Positions 36,469 to 45,314 of a stretch of DNA of 64,000 nucleotides are shown in pieces (position 1 is the stretch's first letter; each line of letters begins with the position of its first letter). A program made the translations under genes and the position numbers. The notes beneath the pieces were generated by a model, which was not told where the DNA came from, ran no database searches, and was given only the letters and a program-made list of their open reading frames with translations. The stretch comes from Celeribacter naphthalenivorans (GTDB lineage Bacteria; Pseudomonadota; Alphaproteobacteria; Rhodobacterales; Rhodobacteraceae): assembly GCF_020524585.1 (NCBI RefSeq), contig NZ_JAIVLK010000004.1, forward strand, positions 310,001 through 374,000, in the 5' to 3' direction.

Positions 36469-37322
36469 AACAGGTTCAGGTGAAATCCATTGAATCGCTT
36501 GCGCGCGGGCTGGAGGTGTTGCAACTCATCCAGGCCGCGGGCGCCGTCAGCCTGCACGATCTGCACCGCATGTCGGGCATTCCGAAGGCCTCGCTTTTGC
36601 GGATTCTGAAAACCTTGGCCGAGCGTGGCATGATCTGGCAACGCATCTTGGACGACCATTACATCCCGTCCTATTCCCTGTCCGAGCTGGCCAATCGGGT
36701 CGACCGCGAAACCCGTCTGGTCGAGGTCGCCTCGCCGGTTCTGGAGGCGCTGACGGGCGAGGTGAAATGGCCCTCTGTTTTGGCAGCGCCGCGTCTCACC
36801 TGTATGGAGGTGATCGAGGCCAACACGCCGCGCAGCTATTTTCACCACATCCCTCTCGGACCTTTGGGGTTTAAGATCAATATGTTGCGCTCCGCCACGG
36901 GGCGCGCCTACATCGCCTATTGCGAGGACGCCAAACGCGAGGCGATTTTGGATGCGCTGCGCCGCACGGGCCGCAAGGGCGATCTTATGGCTGCCGTGCC
37001 GGAGATGGTCGCCGAGGCCATCGCCATCACCCGTGAACAGGGGTTCGGTCTGCGCGATGCCGATTTTGGCGGCTCTTATGACGAGGGCCGCGCCAGCCAT
37101 GATGACGGCCGCGATTCCGTCGGTGTGCCGATTGTCGTCGGCTATTCCACCGTCGGCGCGATCAACATCACATGGGCCAAAAAAGTGCTGCCGCGTGCGC
37201 AGGCCATCGAACGCTTCGTCGGTCCGTTGCAAGAGGCGGCGCGTGAGATTTCCGAAGGCCTGATGGAGGCCCAGAACAGCTTTACCCAGCAAAGCGCGGG
37301 TCAGAAGAAAATCGCGCCATAA
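36450..37322 (+). CDS. IclR-family transcriptional regulator
   Basis: 290 residues. The N-terminal winged HTH has SIESLARGLEVLQLIQ followed by HDLHRMSGIPKASLLRILKT. The C-terminal effector domain has the usual EVIEANTPRSYFHHIPLG and RSATGRAYIAY motifs. It is the last gene of the importer operon and stands directly before the carboxylase genes. Three copies of TTTCAC-CCT-GTGAAA-like sites before the two gene blocks are likely its operators. Repressor or activator cannot be told from the sequence. Confidence 0.9.
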   Translation: MERGRVKQVQVKSIESLARGLEVLQLIQAAGAVSLHDLHRMSGIPKASLLRILKTLAERGMIWQRILDDHYIPSYSLSELANRVDRETRLVEVASPVLEALTGEVKWPSVLAAPRLTCMEVIEANTPRSYFHHIPLGPLGFKINMLRSATGRAYIAYCEDAKREAILDALRRTGRKGDLMAAVPEMVAEAIAITREQGFGLRDADFGGSYDEGRASHDDGRDSVGVPIVVGYSTVGAINITWAKKVLPRAQAIERFVGPLQEAAREISEGLMEAQNSFTQQSAGQKKIAP

Positions 37323-37498
37323 GATTTCAGTGCGAAGATTTCACCCTGAGAAACGTTGCGCCATAAAAATTTCACAGGGTGAAACTTTGGCCGCACGCGA
37401 TTGATGGGGCGGGGCACAGCGCCTAGCCTCAAACTGTAAGAAGACCCGCAGTGAAACGCACATCTCACAACGCGGGTCTCGAATGGGAGGATTACCGA
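37323..37498 (+). promoter_or_regulatory. Carboxylase operon promoter: two IclR-type sites and a leader hairpin
   Basis: Site A (TTTCACCCTGAGAAA, 37339-37353) has one mismatch to the core at 31540. Site B (37370-37384) reads TTTCACCCTGTGAAA on the minus strand. Their centres are 31 bases apart, about three helical turns, so both face the same side of the DNA. Downstream, AGACCCGC (37442-37449) and GCGGGTCT (37472-37479) form a perfect 8-bp stem with a 22-base loop, in the probable 5' untranslated region. GGGAGG at 37485-37490 is a ribosome binding site for the small frame at 37499. Confidence 0.65.
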
Positions 37499-37579
37499 AT
37501 GACCGCATTGAACACGCAATTTGCGTGCATGGCGACGCTGTGCCTGAACGTCCGTTTTGTGACGGAGGCCGGGGCATGA
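37499..37579 (+). CDS. 26-codon leader reading frame, translationally coupled to accB
   Basis: ATG 37499 has GGGAGG eight bases upstream and reads 26 codons (MTALNTQFAC...). Its stop TGA lies in the ATGA that starts accB (37576). The SD is much better than anything just before accB, where only GGAGGCCGGGGC is found. A leader peptide or coupling cistron is likely. A 7-bp palindrome, CACGCAA-T-TTGCGTG (37513-37527), lies inside it. No run of one amino acid suggests classical attenuation. Confidence 0.5.
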   Translation: MTALNTQFACMATLCLNVRFVTEAGA

Positions 37580-38049
37580 GCGCGCTGACACGACAAGACA
37601 TCAACGACATTCTCGCGCTGGTCGATCAATCCGATTTCGACGAACTGCGCCTTGAGATCGGCGACACCAAGATTGAGCTGCGCCGTCGCGGGGCGGGTCA
37701 ATCCGGGGTTGCTGCGCCTGTTGCCGAAGCGCCTGCGCCGCAAGTCGCGCCCACTCCGAAGCCGAGTGAGGCCACCCCGGTCGCGGCCCCTGTTGTCGCC
37801 TCCGGTGGCGGCTCCGAAGTGCCCGCGCCGCTTTTGGGCACCTATTATTCTGCGCCGAAACCGGGCGCTGCGCCATTCGTCAAAGTCGGCGATCGCGTCG
37901 AGCCGGACACGGTGATCGGCATCATCGAGGTGATGAAGCTGATGAACTCCGTCACCGCCGATGTGGCGGGCATCGTCACCGCGATCCATGCCGAAGACGG
38001 CGTGCTGGTCGAACATGGTCAGGCGCTGATCTCCGTTCAGCCGGAGTGA
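37576..38049 (+). CDS. Biotin carboxyl carrier protein (AccB-like)
   Basis: 157 residues. An AccB-type N-terminal helix (LTRQDINDILALVDQSDFDE) is followed by a Pro/Ala-rich linker (about residues 45-80) and a biotinyl domain. The biotinylated lysine is in EVMKLMN near residue 122. It carries the carboxyl group between the biotin carboxylase (38054) and the carboxyltransferase (39415). Whether it also serves the housekeeping acetyl-CoA carboxylase is unknown; its position suggests a dedicated carrier. Confidence 0.92.
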   Translation: MSALTRQDINDILALVDQSDFDELRLEIGDTKIELRRRGAGQSGVAAPVAEAPAPQVAPTPKPSEATPVAAPVVASGGGSEVPAPLLGTYYSAPKPGAAPFVKVGDRVEPDTVIGIIEVMKLMNSVTADVAGIVTAIHAEDGVLVEHGQALISVQPE

Positions 38050-38053
38050 ACCG

Positions 38054-39418
38054 ATGACCCCTATCAAACGAATTTTCATCGCCAATCGCGGCGAGATCGC
38101 CGTGCGTGTGATCAAGACCTGCCGCGCCTTGGGCATCGAAACCGTGCTGGGCGTCTCCGAGGCGGATCGCGACACTTTGGGCGCCAAATTGGCCACCCGC
38201 GCCGTCTGTCTGGGGCCCGCTCGGGCGACTGAAAGCTATCTCTCTGTCGGCACCGTCGTGGAGGCCGCGAAGGGCACCGGCTGTGACGCCATTCATCCGG
38301 GCTACGGCTTTCTCTCCGAGAACCGTGCGCTGGCCGAAGCCTGTGCCGAGGAGGGGATCGTCTTCATCGGCCCTGACCTGCCGCATCTCGACGCCGTGGG
38401 TGACAAGCTCACCGCGCGCAGCCATGCCGAAGCCGCCAAGGTGCCGCTGGTGCCGGGGGGCTCTGCCGAGACCGTGGAAGACGCCCGTAAGATCGCCGAA
38501 GAAATCGGATTTCCCTTGTTGATCAAGGCCGTATCCGGCGGCGGCGGACGCGGGATGAAACGTGTGGATCGGATGGAAGATCTGGAAAGTCAGCTTGATT
38601 TGGCGACCTCCGAGGCCGCCGCGGCCTTTGGCGACGGGCGGGTCTATCTCGAACGTTTCGTCACAGTCGGACGCCATGTCGAGGTGCAAATCCTCTCCGA
38701 TGGCGAAACGGTCCTGCACGTGGGCGAGCGCGATTGTTCGGTGCAGCGCCGCTATCAAAAGGTGATCGAGGAAGCCCCCGCGCCGGAACTGCCGAAAGCG
38801 CTCAGAGACGGGCTTTTGGCGGCGGCGGTGAAATTCGCCCGCCACCTTGGCTATCGCTCGCTGGGCACCGTTGAATTCCTCGTCGATATGGAGCGACAGA
38901 GCTTTTATTTTCTCGAAATGAACGCCCGGATTCAGGTCGAACATCCGGTGACGGAAATGATCTCCGGCCTCGATCTTGTGGCTGAACAAATCGCGGTGGC
39001 CGAGGGCAAGCCCATGACGCTCACGCAAGATGACATCCGCCTTACCGGTCATGCCATCGAATGTCGCCTCAACGCCGAAGACCTCGCCCATGAGTTCCGC
39101 CCCGCGCCGGGACGCGTCACTATGGCTTGGTTCCCGCCGATGGAGGGCCTTCGGGTCGACACCCATATGGTGCCCGGCGCGATGATCTCGCCCTATTACG
39201 ATTCCATGATCGCCAAGCTGATCGTCCATGCCGCCACCCGCGAAGAGGCGATGGACCGGATGCTCAAGGCGCTCGATGTCTGTGTGCTTGAAGGCGTGAA
39301 AACCAACGCGCCGCTGCATCATGCGATCCTCTCCGAGGGTGAATTTCGCGCCGGCGGAGTCGATACGACCTACCTGCCGCGTTTCCTTGAACTTCATGGC
39401 GCGGAGGTTTGCCAATGA
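38054..39418 (+). CDS. Biotin carboxylase subunit (AccC-like)
   Basis: ATP-dependent carboxylation of biotin on BCCP. It has 454 residues. Motifs: KRIFIANRGEIAVRVI at the N-terminus, the glycine-rich loop SGGGGRGMKRV (ATP lid), RDCSVQRRYQKVIEEAPAP, and EMNARIQVEHPVTEMI with catalytic Glu and Arg. It is a stand-alone subunit of the acetyl-/pyruvate-carboxylase type. It overlaps the carboxyltransferase gene by ATGA. Confidence 0.93.
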   Translation: MTPIKRIFIANRGEIAVRVIKTCRALGIETVLGVSEADRDTLGAKLATRAVCLGPARATESYLSVGTVVEAAKGTGCDAIHPGYGFLSENRALAEACAEEGIVFIGPDLPHLDAVGDKLTARSHAEAAKVPLVPGGSAETVEDARKIAEEIGFPLLIKAVSGGGGRGMKRVDRMEDLESQLDLATSEAAAAFGDGRVYLERFVTVGRHVEVQILSDGETVLHVGERDCSVQRRYQKVIEEAPAPELPKALRDGLLAAAVKFARHLGYRSLGTVEFLVDMERQSFYFLEMNARIQVEHPVTEMISGLDLVAEQIAVAEGKPMTLTQDDIRLTGHAIECRLNAEDLAHEFRPAPGRVTMAWFPPMEGLRVDTHMVPGAMISPYYDSMIAKLIVHAATREEAMDRMLKALDVCVLEGVKTNAPLHHAILSEGEFRAGGVDTTYLPRFLELHGAEVCQ

Positions 39419-40878
39419 GCCTGTCCCTGATCGACACCACGCTGCGCGACGGCAACCAGAGCCTCTGGGGCGCCACGGGCCTCGACACCGCGCAGATGCT
39501 GCAAATCGCGCCGGTCATGGACCGCGTTGGCTATGAGGCGATTGATTTCTCGACCTCGACCCACATGGCCGTCGCTGTGCGGTTCACCAAGGAAGACCCT
39601 TGGGAGCGTCTGTCCCTGATGCGCGAGGCCATGCCGGAGACGCCGTTGTCGTTTTTGACGACGGGGATGCGGTTCATCTCTTGGGAGGTGGCCAGTCATG
39701 AGTTGATGGAATTTGCCTTCCGTCTTTTGGTCAATCGCGGCATCCGGCGGTTTGCCGTCATGGACCCGATGAACAACATCTCTGCCATGACCACCATGGC
39801 CGATCTGACGCGCAAGGCCGGGGGGGAAAGCATCGTCGCGGCGCTGACCTTTACGCTCTCGCCGTTGCATGACGATGCGCATTTCGCCAAAGCTGCCGAG
39901 GCGCTGGCGAACTCCGGAAAGTTCGACCGGCTTTACCTCAAAGACCCCGGCGGGCTTGTCTCCGCCGAGCGTGCCGCGACGCTGTTTCCGGCGCTGCGCA
40001 AGGCGGTCGGTCAGATGCCTTTGGAGTTCCATTCGCATTCCACCATCGCGCTCGCGCAGTTTTCCTATCTGGAGGCCGCGGGGCAGGGCGTCGATTGCCT
40101 TCACACGGCCTCGGCGGCGGCCGCCAACGGGACGTCGCAACCCGCCGTCGCCTCGACGTTGCGCAACCTGCGCGACATGGGGGTGCGCGTCGATGTGGAT
40201 GATGAGGCCATCGCCGAGATCGACACTTATTTCAGCGCGCTGGCGCAGGCCGAGGGGCTGAGCCACGGTCAGCCGCAGGAATTCGACCGCAGCTATTTCC
40301 GCCACCAGATGCCCGGCGGCATGATGGGGACGCTGAAACGGCAATTGTCAGAAACCAAACGCCTGCATCTTTTGCCGCAGGTGCTCGAAGAGGTCGAACG
40401 CGTCCGCGCCGATCTCGGCTATCCGATCATGGTCACGCCGTTTTCGCAGGTGGTCGGCACGCAGGCGCTTTTGAACGTCATTGGCGGCGAGCGCTATTCG
40501 ACCATCCCCGACGAGGTGGTGCGCTATGCTTTGGGGCGTTTTGGGCAACCGGCGATGCCGATGGACAGCGCGCTTGAGGACCGGATCAAAAGCTCGAAAC
40601 GCGCGAAAGAACTGACCGAAGAGCCGCATATGGCCTCGCTCGACGAGCTGCGCGCCAAGATCGGCAAGGACCTGTCGGACGAGGAATTCCTGCTCCGCGC
40701 CGTGATGCCCGCCGAACAGGTCGACGCCATGAAGGCCGCCGGTCCCGCGCGCCGGGGCTATGACCCGAGCACCCGGCCCACGGTCGATCTGATCCGCGAG
40801 CTGACGTCGCGGCGCGATTTGGGGGAGGTGAAATTGTCCAAACCCGGTCTCACTCTTGAACTGAAAGGAGGCCGCTGA
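39415..40878 (+). CDS. Biotin-dependent carboxyltransferase (PycB/OadA-like), acceptor unknown
   Basis: 487 residues from ATG 39415 with GGAGG seven bases upstream. HMGL-type TIM barrel: metal Asp in IDTTLRDGNQSLW, the metal HxH in FHSHST near residue 205, and a Lys in RLYLKDPGG near residue 180, the position of the carbamylated metal-bridging lysine in pyruvate carboxylase. The C-terminal domain (MPGGMMGTLKRQL, IMVTPFSQVVGTQA) is the PycB/OadA type. Differences from pyruvate carboxylase include RDGNQSLWGAT for RDAHQSLLAT, FLTTGMRF in place of the LLRGAN segment, and HSHST for HTHDT. These lie around the acceptor site, so the acceptor may not be pyruvate or oxaloacetate. Confidence 0.85.
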   Translation: MSLSLIDTTLRDGNQSLWGATGLDTAQMLQIAPVMDRVGYEAIDFSTSTHMAVAVRFTKEDPWERLSLMREAMPETPLSFLTTGMRFISWEVASHELMEFAFRLLVNRGIRRFAVMDPMNNISAMTTMADLTRKAGGESIVAALTFTLSPLHDDAHFAKAAEALANSGKFDRLYLKDPGGLVSAERAATLFPALRKAVGQMPLEFHSHSTIALAQFSYLEAAGQGVDCLHTASAAAANGTSQPAVASTLRNLRDMGVRVDVDDEAIAEIDTYFSALAQAEGLSHGQPQEFDRSYFRHQMPGGMMGTLKRQLSETKRLHLLPQVLEEVERVRADLGYPIMVTPFSQVVGTQALLNVIGGERYSTIPDEVVRYALGRFGQPAMPMDSALEDRIKSSKRAKELTEEPHMASLDELRAKIGKDLSDEEFLLRAVMPAEQVDAMKAAGPARRGYDPSTRPTVDLIRELTSRRDLGEVKLSKPGLTLELKGGR

Positions 40879-41735
40879 TGGACGGTCGTTCTCTGAATGT
40901 CGCGGTCTTCGACATCGACGGCACGCTGGCGATGATGGACAAGGCGAAAGGCACCTATGAGGCGCTTCCGGGCGCGATCCGCGCGATGGAGATTTGTCGC
41001 GAAGCGGGTATGGATGTCTGGGCCTACACCAACGGGACGTTCTTCACGCCGGAGCATTACTACCCGCGTCTGGCCGATGCCGGAATCGTTTTGGACGAAG
41101 GCCGCGTGATGACGCCCGCCAGCGTGGCGGCGCATCACCTGCACCAGACCGGGCACAAACGTGTGATGGTTCTGGGGGCTGAAGGCACGGTGGAGCCGAT
41201 GCGGGCTGCGGGGTTTGATGTTGTTGTCGCCGGAGAAGAGACCGGAGATGAGGCGCGCGACGTGGACGCCGTTCTGGTCGGCTGGGCACGGGATTTCAAC
41301 CTCGCGCAACTCACCTCCATGGTCGAAGCGGTCTGGGAGGGCGCGATGCCCTATTCCGTCTCGGATGCCCCCTATTTCGCGGGCGCAAAGGGCCGCGTGT
41401 TGGGGGTCTCTGGCTCGGTCGGAGCAATGATCGCTCACACCAGCGGCGTCGAGCCGACGGTGATCGGCAAGCCCGCGCCCTGGGGGCTTGAGATGATCGC
41501 CGAGCAAACCGGTGTGGCCGCGCGCAACATGGTGGTGATCGGCGACGATCCGAAACTCGAAATTCGCATGGGCCGGGTCGGGGGCGCCATCACCGTGGGC
41601 GTCACCACCGGGATCGCACAGCGTCACGATTTTCTTGCTGCCCCGCCCGACTGGCGCGCCGACATCGTATTGAAAAGCCTTGAAGAATTCGAAGCGCAAG
41701 ACTGGCTCTTTGCGCAGGAGGAGAGCCTGACATGA
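40878..41735 (+). CDS. HAD-superfamily (NagD-like, subfamily IIA) hydrolase
   Basis: 285 residues. HAD motif I VFDIDGTLA, motif II TNGTFF, motif III lysine in IGKPAPWGLE, and motif IV GDDPKLEIRMG. The cap between motifs II and III is the class C2a type. It is probably a phosphatase, but the substrate is not evident; in this operon it might act on a phosphorylated side product or intermediate. It overlaps the carboxyltransferase and the CoA-ligase genes at both ends. Confidence 0.88.
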   Translation: MDGRSLNVAVFDIDGTLAMMDKAKGTYEALPGAIRAMEICREAGMDVWAYTNGTFFTPEHYYPRLADAGIVLDEGRVMTPASVAAHHLHQTGHKRVMVLGAEGTVEPMRAAGFDVVVAGEETGDEARDVDAVLVGWARDFNLAQLTSMVEAVWEGAMPYSVSDAPYFAGAKGRVLGVSGSVGAMIAHTSGVEPTVIGKPAPWGLEMIAEQTGVAARNMVVIGDDPKLEIRMGRVGGAITVGVTTGIAQRHDFLAAPPDWRADIVLKSLEEFEAQDWLFAQEESLT

Positions 41736-43750
41736 CCACGCAGACCGATATTCTCTGGACCGCGCCGGCGGCCCGTCATGCCGCAGCCAATGCCACGAAA
41801 CTTTTGGACTGGCTGGCCGGACAGGGTCTGGCCTTCGACGATTACGATGCCATGCTTGCATGGTCGATTGACGAACCGGAGGTTTTTTGGCGTCAGCTTT
41901 GGGCCTATTTTGATGTGATCCATGATGGCGAGATCAAAGAGGTGATGAGCGCCGACCCGATGCCCGACACGCGCTGGTTCACCGGCACCAAGCTCAACTA
42001 CGCCGAACATGTGCTGCGGCTCGAAGAGGCGGGCGATCCGGCCCGCGTGATGCTACATCACTCGTCCGAGTTGCGGCCCCATGCGACGATGAGCTGGGGG
42101 GAGGTTGGGTCCGCCGTACGGAAACTGGCGACCAAGCTGCGCGCCATGGGCCTCGGCGAGGGCGATTGCGTTGCCGCCTATATGCCCAACATCCCGGAGG
42201 CGGTGATCGCCATGCTCGCGACCACGGCCATTGGCGCCACATGGTCCTCTGCTGCGCCCGAGTTCGGTGCGCAGACGGTGATCGACCGCTTCGGTCAGAT
42301 CGCGCCGAAACTGGTGTTTGCGGCCAATGGCTATCGCTACGGCGGCAAGGATTTCGACCGCACCGAAGACCTCGCGATGATCCTCGCGGCGCTGCCCGAG
42401 GCGCGCGATTTGGTGATGCTCGACTACCAACCGACGGCGGCCAAGGCCCCGGCGTTCGATGGCACGATCCACACCTGGGACGACATGCTCTCCGGTGCGG
42501 AAGTGACCCGCGAGGCCTTCACCTACACCCGTGTGGCGTCCGATCATCCGCTTTGGGTGTTGTTCTCCTCGGGCACGACCGGCCTGCCGAAACCCATCGT
42601 GCATGGGCATCATGGCATCGTGGTCGAGCACCTGAAATCCGCGGCAGTGCATTTCGATCTGAAGCCCTCCGACACGCTGTTTTTCTATTCCACCACAGGC
42701 TGGATGATGTGGAACACGCTGATGTGGGGGCCGCTCATGGGCGCCTCCGCCGTGCTTTACGATGGACACCCGGCTTTTCCCGAAATCACCTCGCTCTTTG
42801 AGCTGGCCGAGACCACCGGTGCGACCGTCTTCGGTACAAACCCGACGTTTTTGCAGATCGTCAAACAGCAAGGCATCGTGCCGAAAGAGCGCTTTGATCT
42901 CTCAGCCCTGCAATCCGTCATGCTGGTCGGTTCGCCCGCCACGCCGGAGGTGTTTGAGTGGGTCTACGCCAACGTCAAATCCGATCTCTGGGTCACCTCG
43001 CAATCGGGCGGGACGGAGTTCTGTTCGGGCATTCTCGCCGGTGCGCCGATCCAGCCGGTGCGCGCGGGCGTGATCCAGTCGCGCGGCCTCGCCACCGATG
43101 CGCAGGCCTTTTCCGAGGCGGGTGAGCCGCTGACCGATGAGGTGGGCGAATTGGTGATCCGCAAGCCGATGCCCTCGATGCCGCTGTTCTTTTGGGGCGA
43201 CGACGGGAATGCGCGCTACCGGTCGAGCTATTTCGAACGCTTCCCGGGTGTTTGGACCCATGGCGACCGGGTGGTGTTCCACGAGGACGGAACGTGTTTG
43301 GTGCTCGGGCGCTCGGACGCGACGCTCAACCGCTTTGGCGTGCGCATCGGCTCGGCGGAGATTTACCGCACGGTCGACAGTTTCGAGGGCGTTAAGGACA
43401 GCCTCATCGTCTGTGTCGAGGACGGGCAGGGCGGCTATTTCATGCCGCTGTTTTTGGAGTTGGCCGAGGGCGTGGCGCTGACCGACGAGCTGATCGGCGC
43501 GATCCGCACGACGCTGCGCAAGGATCGCAGTCCGCGCCATGTGCCGGATGTGATTTTGCAGGCGCCGGAAATTCCGCTGACGCTGACGGGCAAGAAAATG
43601 GAAGTGCCTGTGCGCAAACTCCTTTTGGGCGCGGCCATGGCGGATGTGGCGAGCGAAGGCGCAACCCGCAATCCCCACGCCCTGCGCTGGTTCGCGGACT
43701 ATGCCGCCGACTGGCGCGAAACCCAATCACGCGAGGAGGAACGCGCATGA
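41732..43750 (+). CDS. Acetoacetyl-CoA synthetase (acetoacetate-CoA ligase)
   Basis: 672 residues, the usual length of AacS. It activates acetoacetate or another beta-keto acid to its CoA thioester with ATP. Motifs of the adenylate-forming family: LFSSGTTGLPKPIVH near residue 270, TTGWMMWN, QSGGTEFCS, the hinge GRSDATLNRFGVRIG and a C-terminal LTGKKMEVPVRKLLLG with the catalytic lysine. The long N-terminal part (WFTGTKLNYAEH) is diagnostic. In this operon the substrate may be the carboxylation product. Confidence 0.93.
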   Translation: MTTQTDILWTAPAARHAAANATKLLDWLAGQGLAFDDYDAMLAWSIDEPEVFWRQLWAYFDVIHDGEIKEVMSADPMPDTRWFTGTKLNYAEHVLRLEEAGDPARVMLHHSSELRPHATMSWGEVGSAVRKLATKLRAMGLGEGDCVAAYMPNIPEAVIAMLATTAIGATWSSAAPEFGAQTVIDRFGQIAPKLVFAANGYRYGGKDFDRTEDLAMILAALPEARDLVMLDYQPTAAKAPAFDGTIHTWDDMLSGAEVTREAFTYTRVASDHPLWVLFSSGTTGLPKPIVHGHHGIVVEHLKSAAVHFDLKPSDTLFFYSTTGWMMWNTLMWGPLMGASAVLYDGHPAFPEITSLFELAETTGATVFGTNPTFLQIVKQQGIVPKERFDLSALQSVMLVGSPATPEVFEWVYANVKSDLWVTSQSGGTEFCSGILAGAPIQPVRAGVIQSRGLATDAQAFSEAGEPLTDEVGELVIRKPMPSMPLFFWGDDGNARYRSSYFERFPGVWTHGDRVVFHEDGTCLVLGRSDATLNRFGVRIGSAEIYRTVDSFEGVKDSLIVCVEDGQGGYFMPLFLELAEGVALTDELIGAIRTTLRKDRSPRHVPDVILQAPEIPLTLTGKKMEVPVRKLLLGAAMADVASEGATRNPHALRWFADYAADWRETQSREEERA

Positions 43751-44520
43751 CAACCGCTCAAAAGATTTTCGATGTCACCGGAAAGGTGGCCTTTATCACC
43801 GGCGCGGGTTCCGGACTTGGTCGCGCGATGGCCGAGGTGCTGGCCGCCAATGGGGCGAAGCTCGTGCTTTTCGATGTGAGCGCCAAGGGGCTTGAGGCCA
43901 CCGCCTCCGCGCTGGGCGCGACCGAGGTGGAAACCGTGGTCGGCGATGTCTCGGACGAGGCCGCCGTCGAGGGTGTCATCGCCACCTGTATCACGCGGTT
44001 CGGTCGGCTCGACATCGCCTGCGCCAACGCGGGCATCGCCGATCCGGAGCCCGCGCGGTTGGACGGTTACAAGAGCGAGAACTGGCATAAGACGGTCGGG
44101 ATCAACCTCGACGGCGTGTTCTATGTGAACCGCGCCGCGATCCGCGAGATGCTCAAAACGGGTGGCGGTAAGGTGATCAACACCGCCTCCATGTGGGGGC
44201 TTGCGGGCGCGGCCGCTGTTGCGCCGCTTCCGGCCTATACCGCGACCAAGGGCGCGGTAGTGAACCTGACGCGCGAGCTGGGTCTGGAGTATGCGAAAGA
44301 CAACGTGCAGGTGAACGCGATCTGTCCGGGCTTTTTCGACACCGCCATTGGCGATCCGAACGATCCGGAGTTTGCCAAGGCGACCGTCGCGTTCACCCCC
44401 ATGGGCCGCACCGCCAAGGCGGAGGAGATCATGGGATCTGTGCTCTATCTCGCCTCCTCTGCGTCGGATTTCGTCACGGGCACCAGTCTCGTGATCGACG
44501 GCGGCTGCGCGGCACGCTGA
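43747..44520 (+). CDS. Short-chain dehydrogenase/reductase
   Basis: SDR of 257 residues. NAD(P)-binding TGAGSGLGRAM, CANAGIAD, catalytic YTATKGA near residue 160, and PGFFDTAIGD after it. It overlaps the CoA-ligase gene by ATGA. A beta-hydroxyacid or beta-hydroxyacyl-CoA substrate would fit the neighbouring ligase; that is inference. Confidence 0.9.
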   Translation: MTTAQKIFDVTGKVAFITGAGSGLGRAMAEVLAANGAKLVLFDVSAKGLEATASALGATEVETVVGDVSDEAAVEGVIATCITRFGRLDIACANAGIADPEPARLDGYKSENWHKTVGINLDGVFYVNRAAIREMLKTGGGKVINTASMWGLAGAAAVAPLPAYTATKGAVVNLTRELGLEYAKDNVQVNAICPGFFDTAIGDPNDPEFAKATVAFTPMGRTAKAEEIMGSVLYLASSASDFVTGTSLVIDGGCAAR

Positions 44521-44531
44521 GGGAGGATGAG

Positions 44532-45281
<750 letters not shown>

Positions 45282-45314
45282 TCCGCTAATATGAACATGT
45301 TCAGGGAGGAAAAC

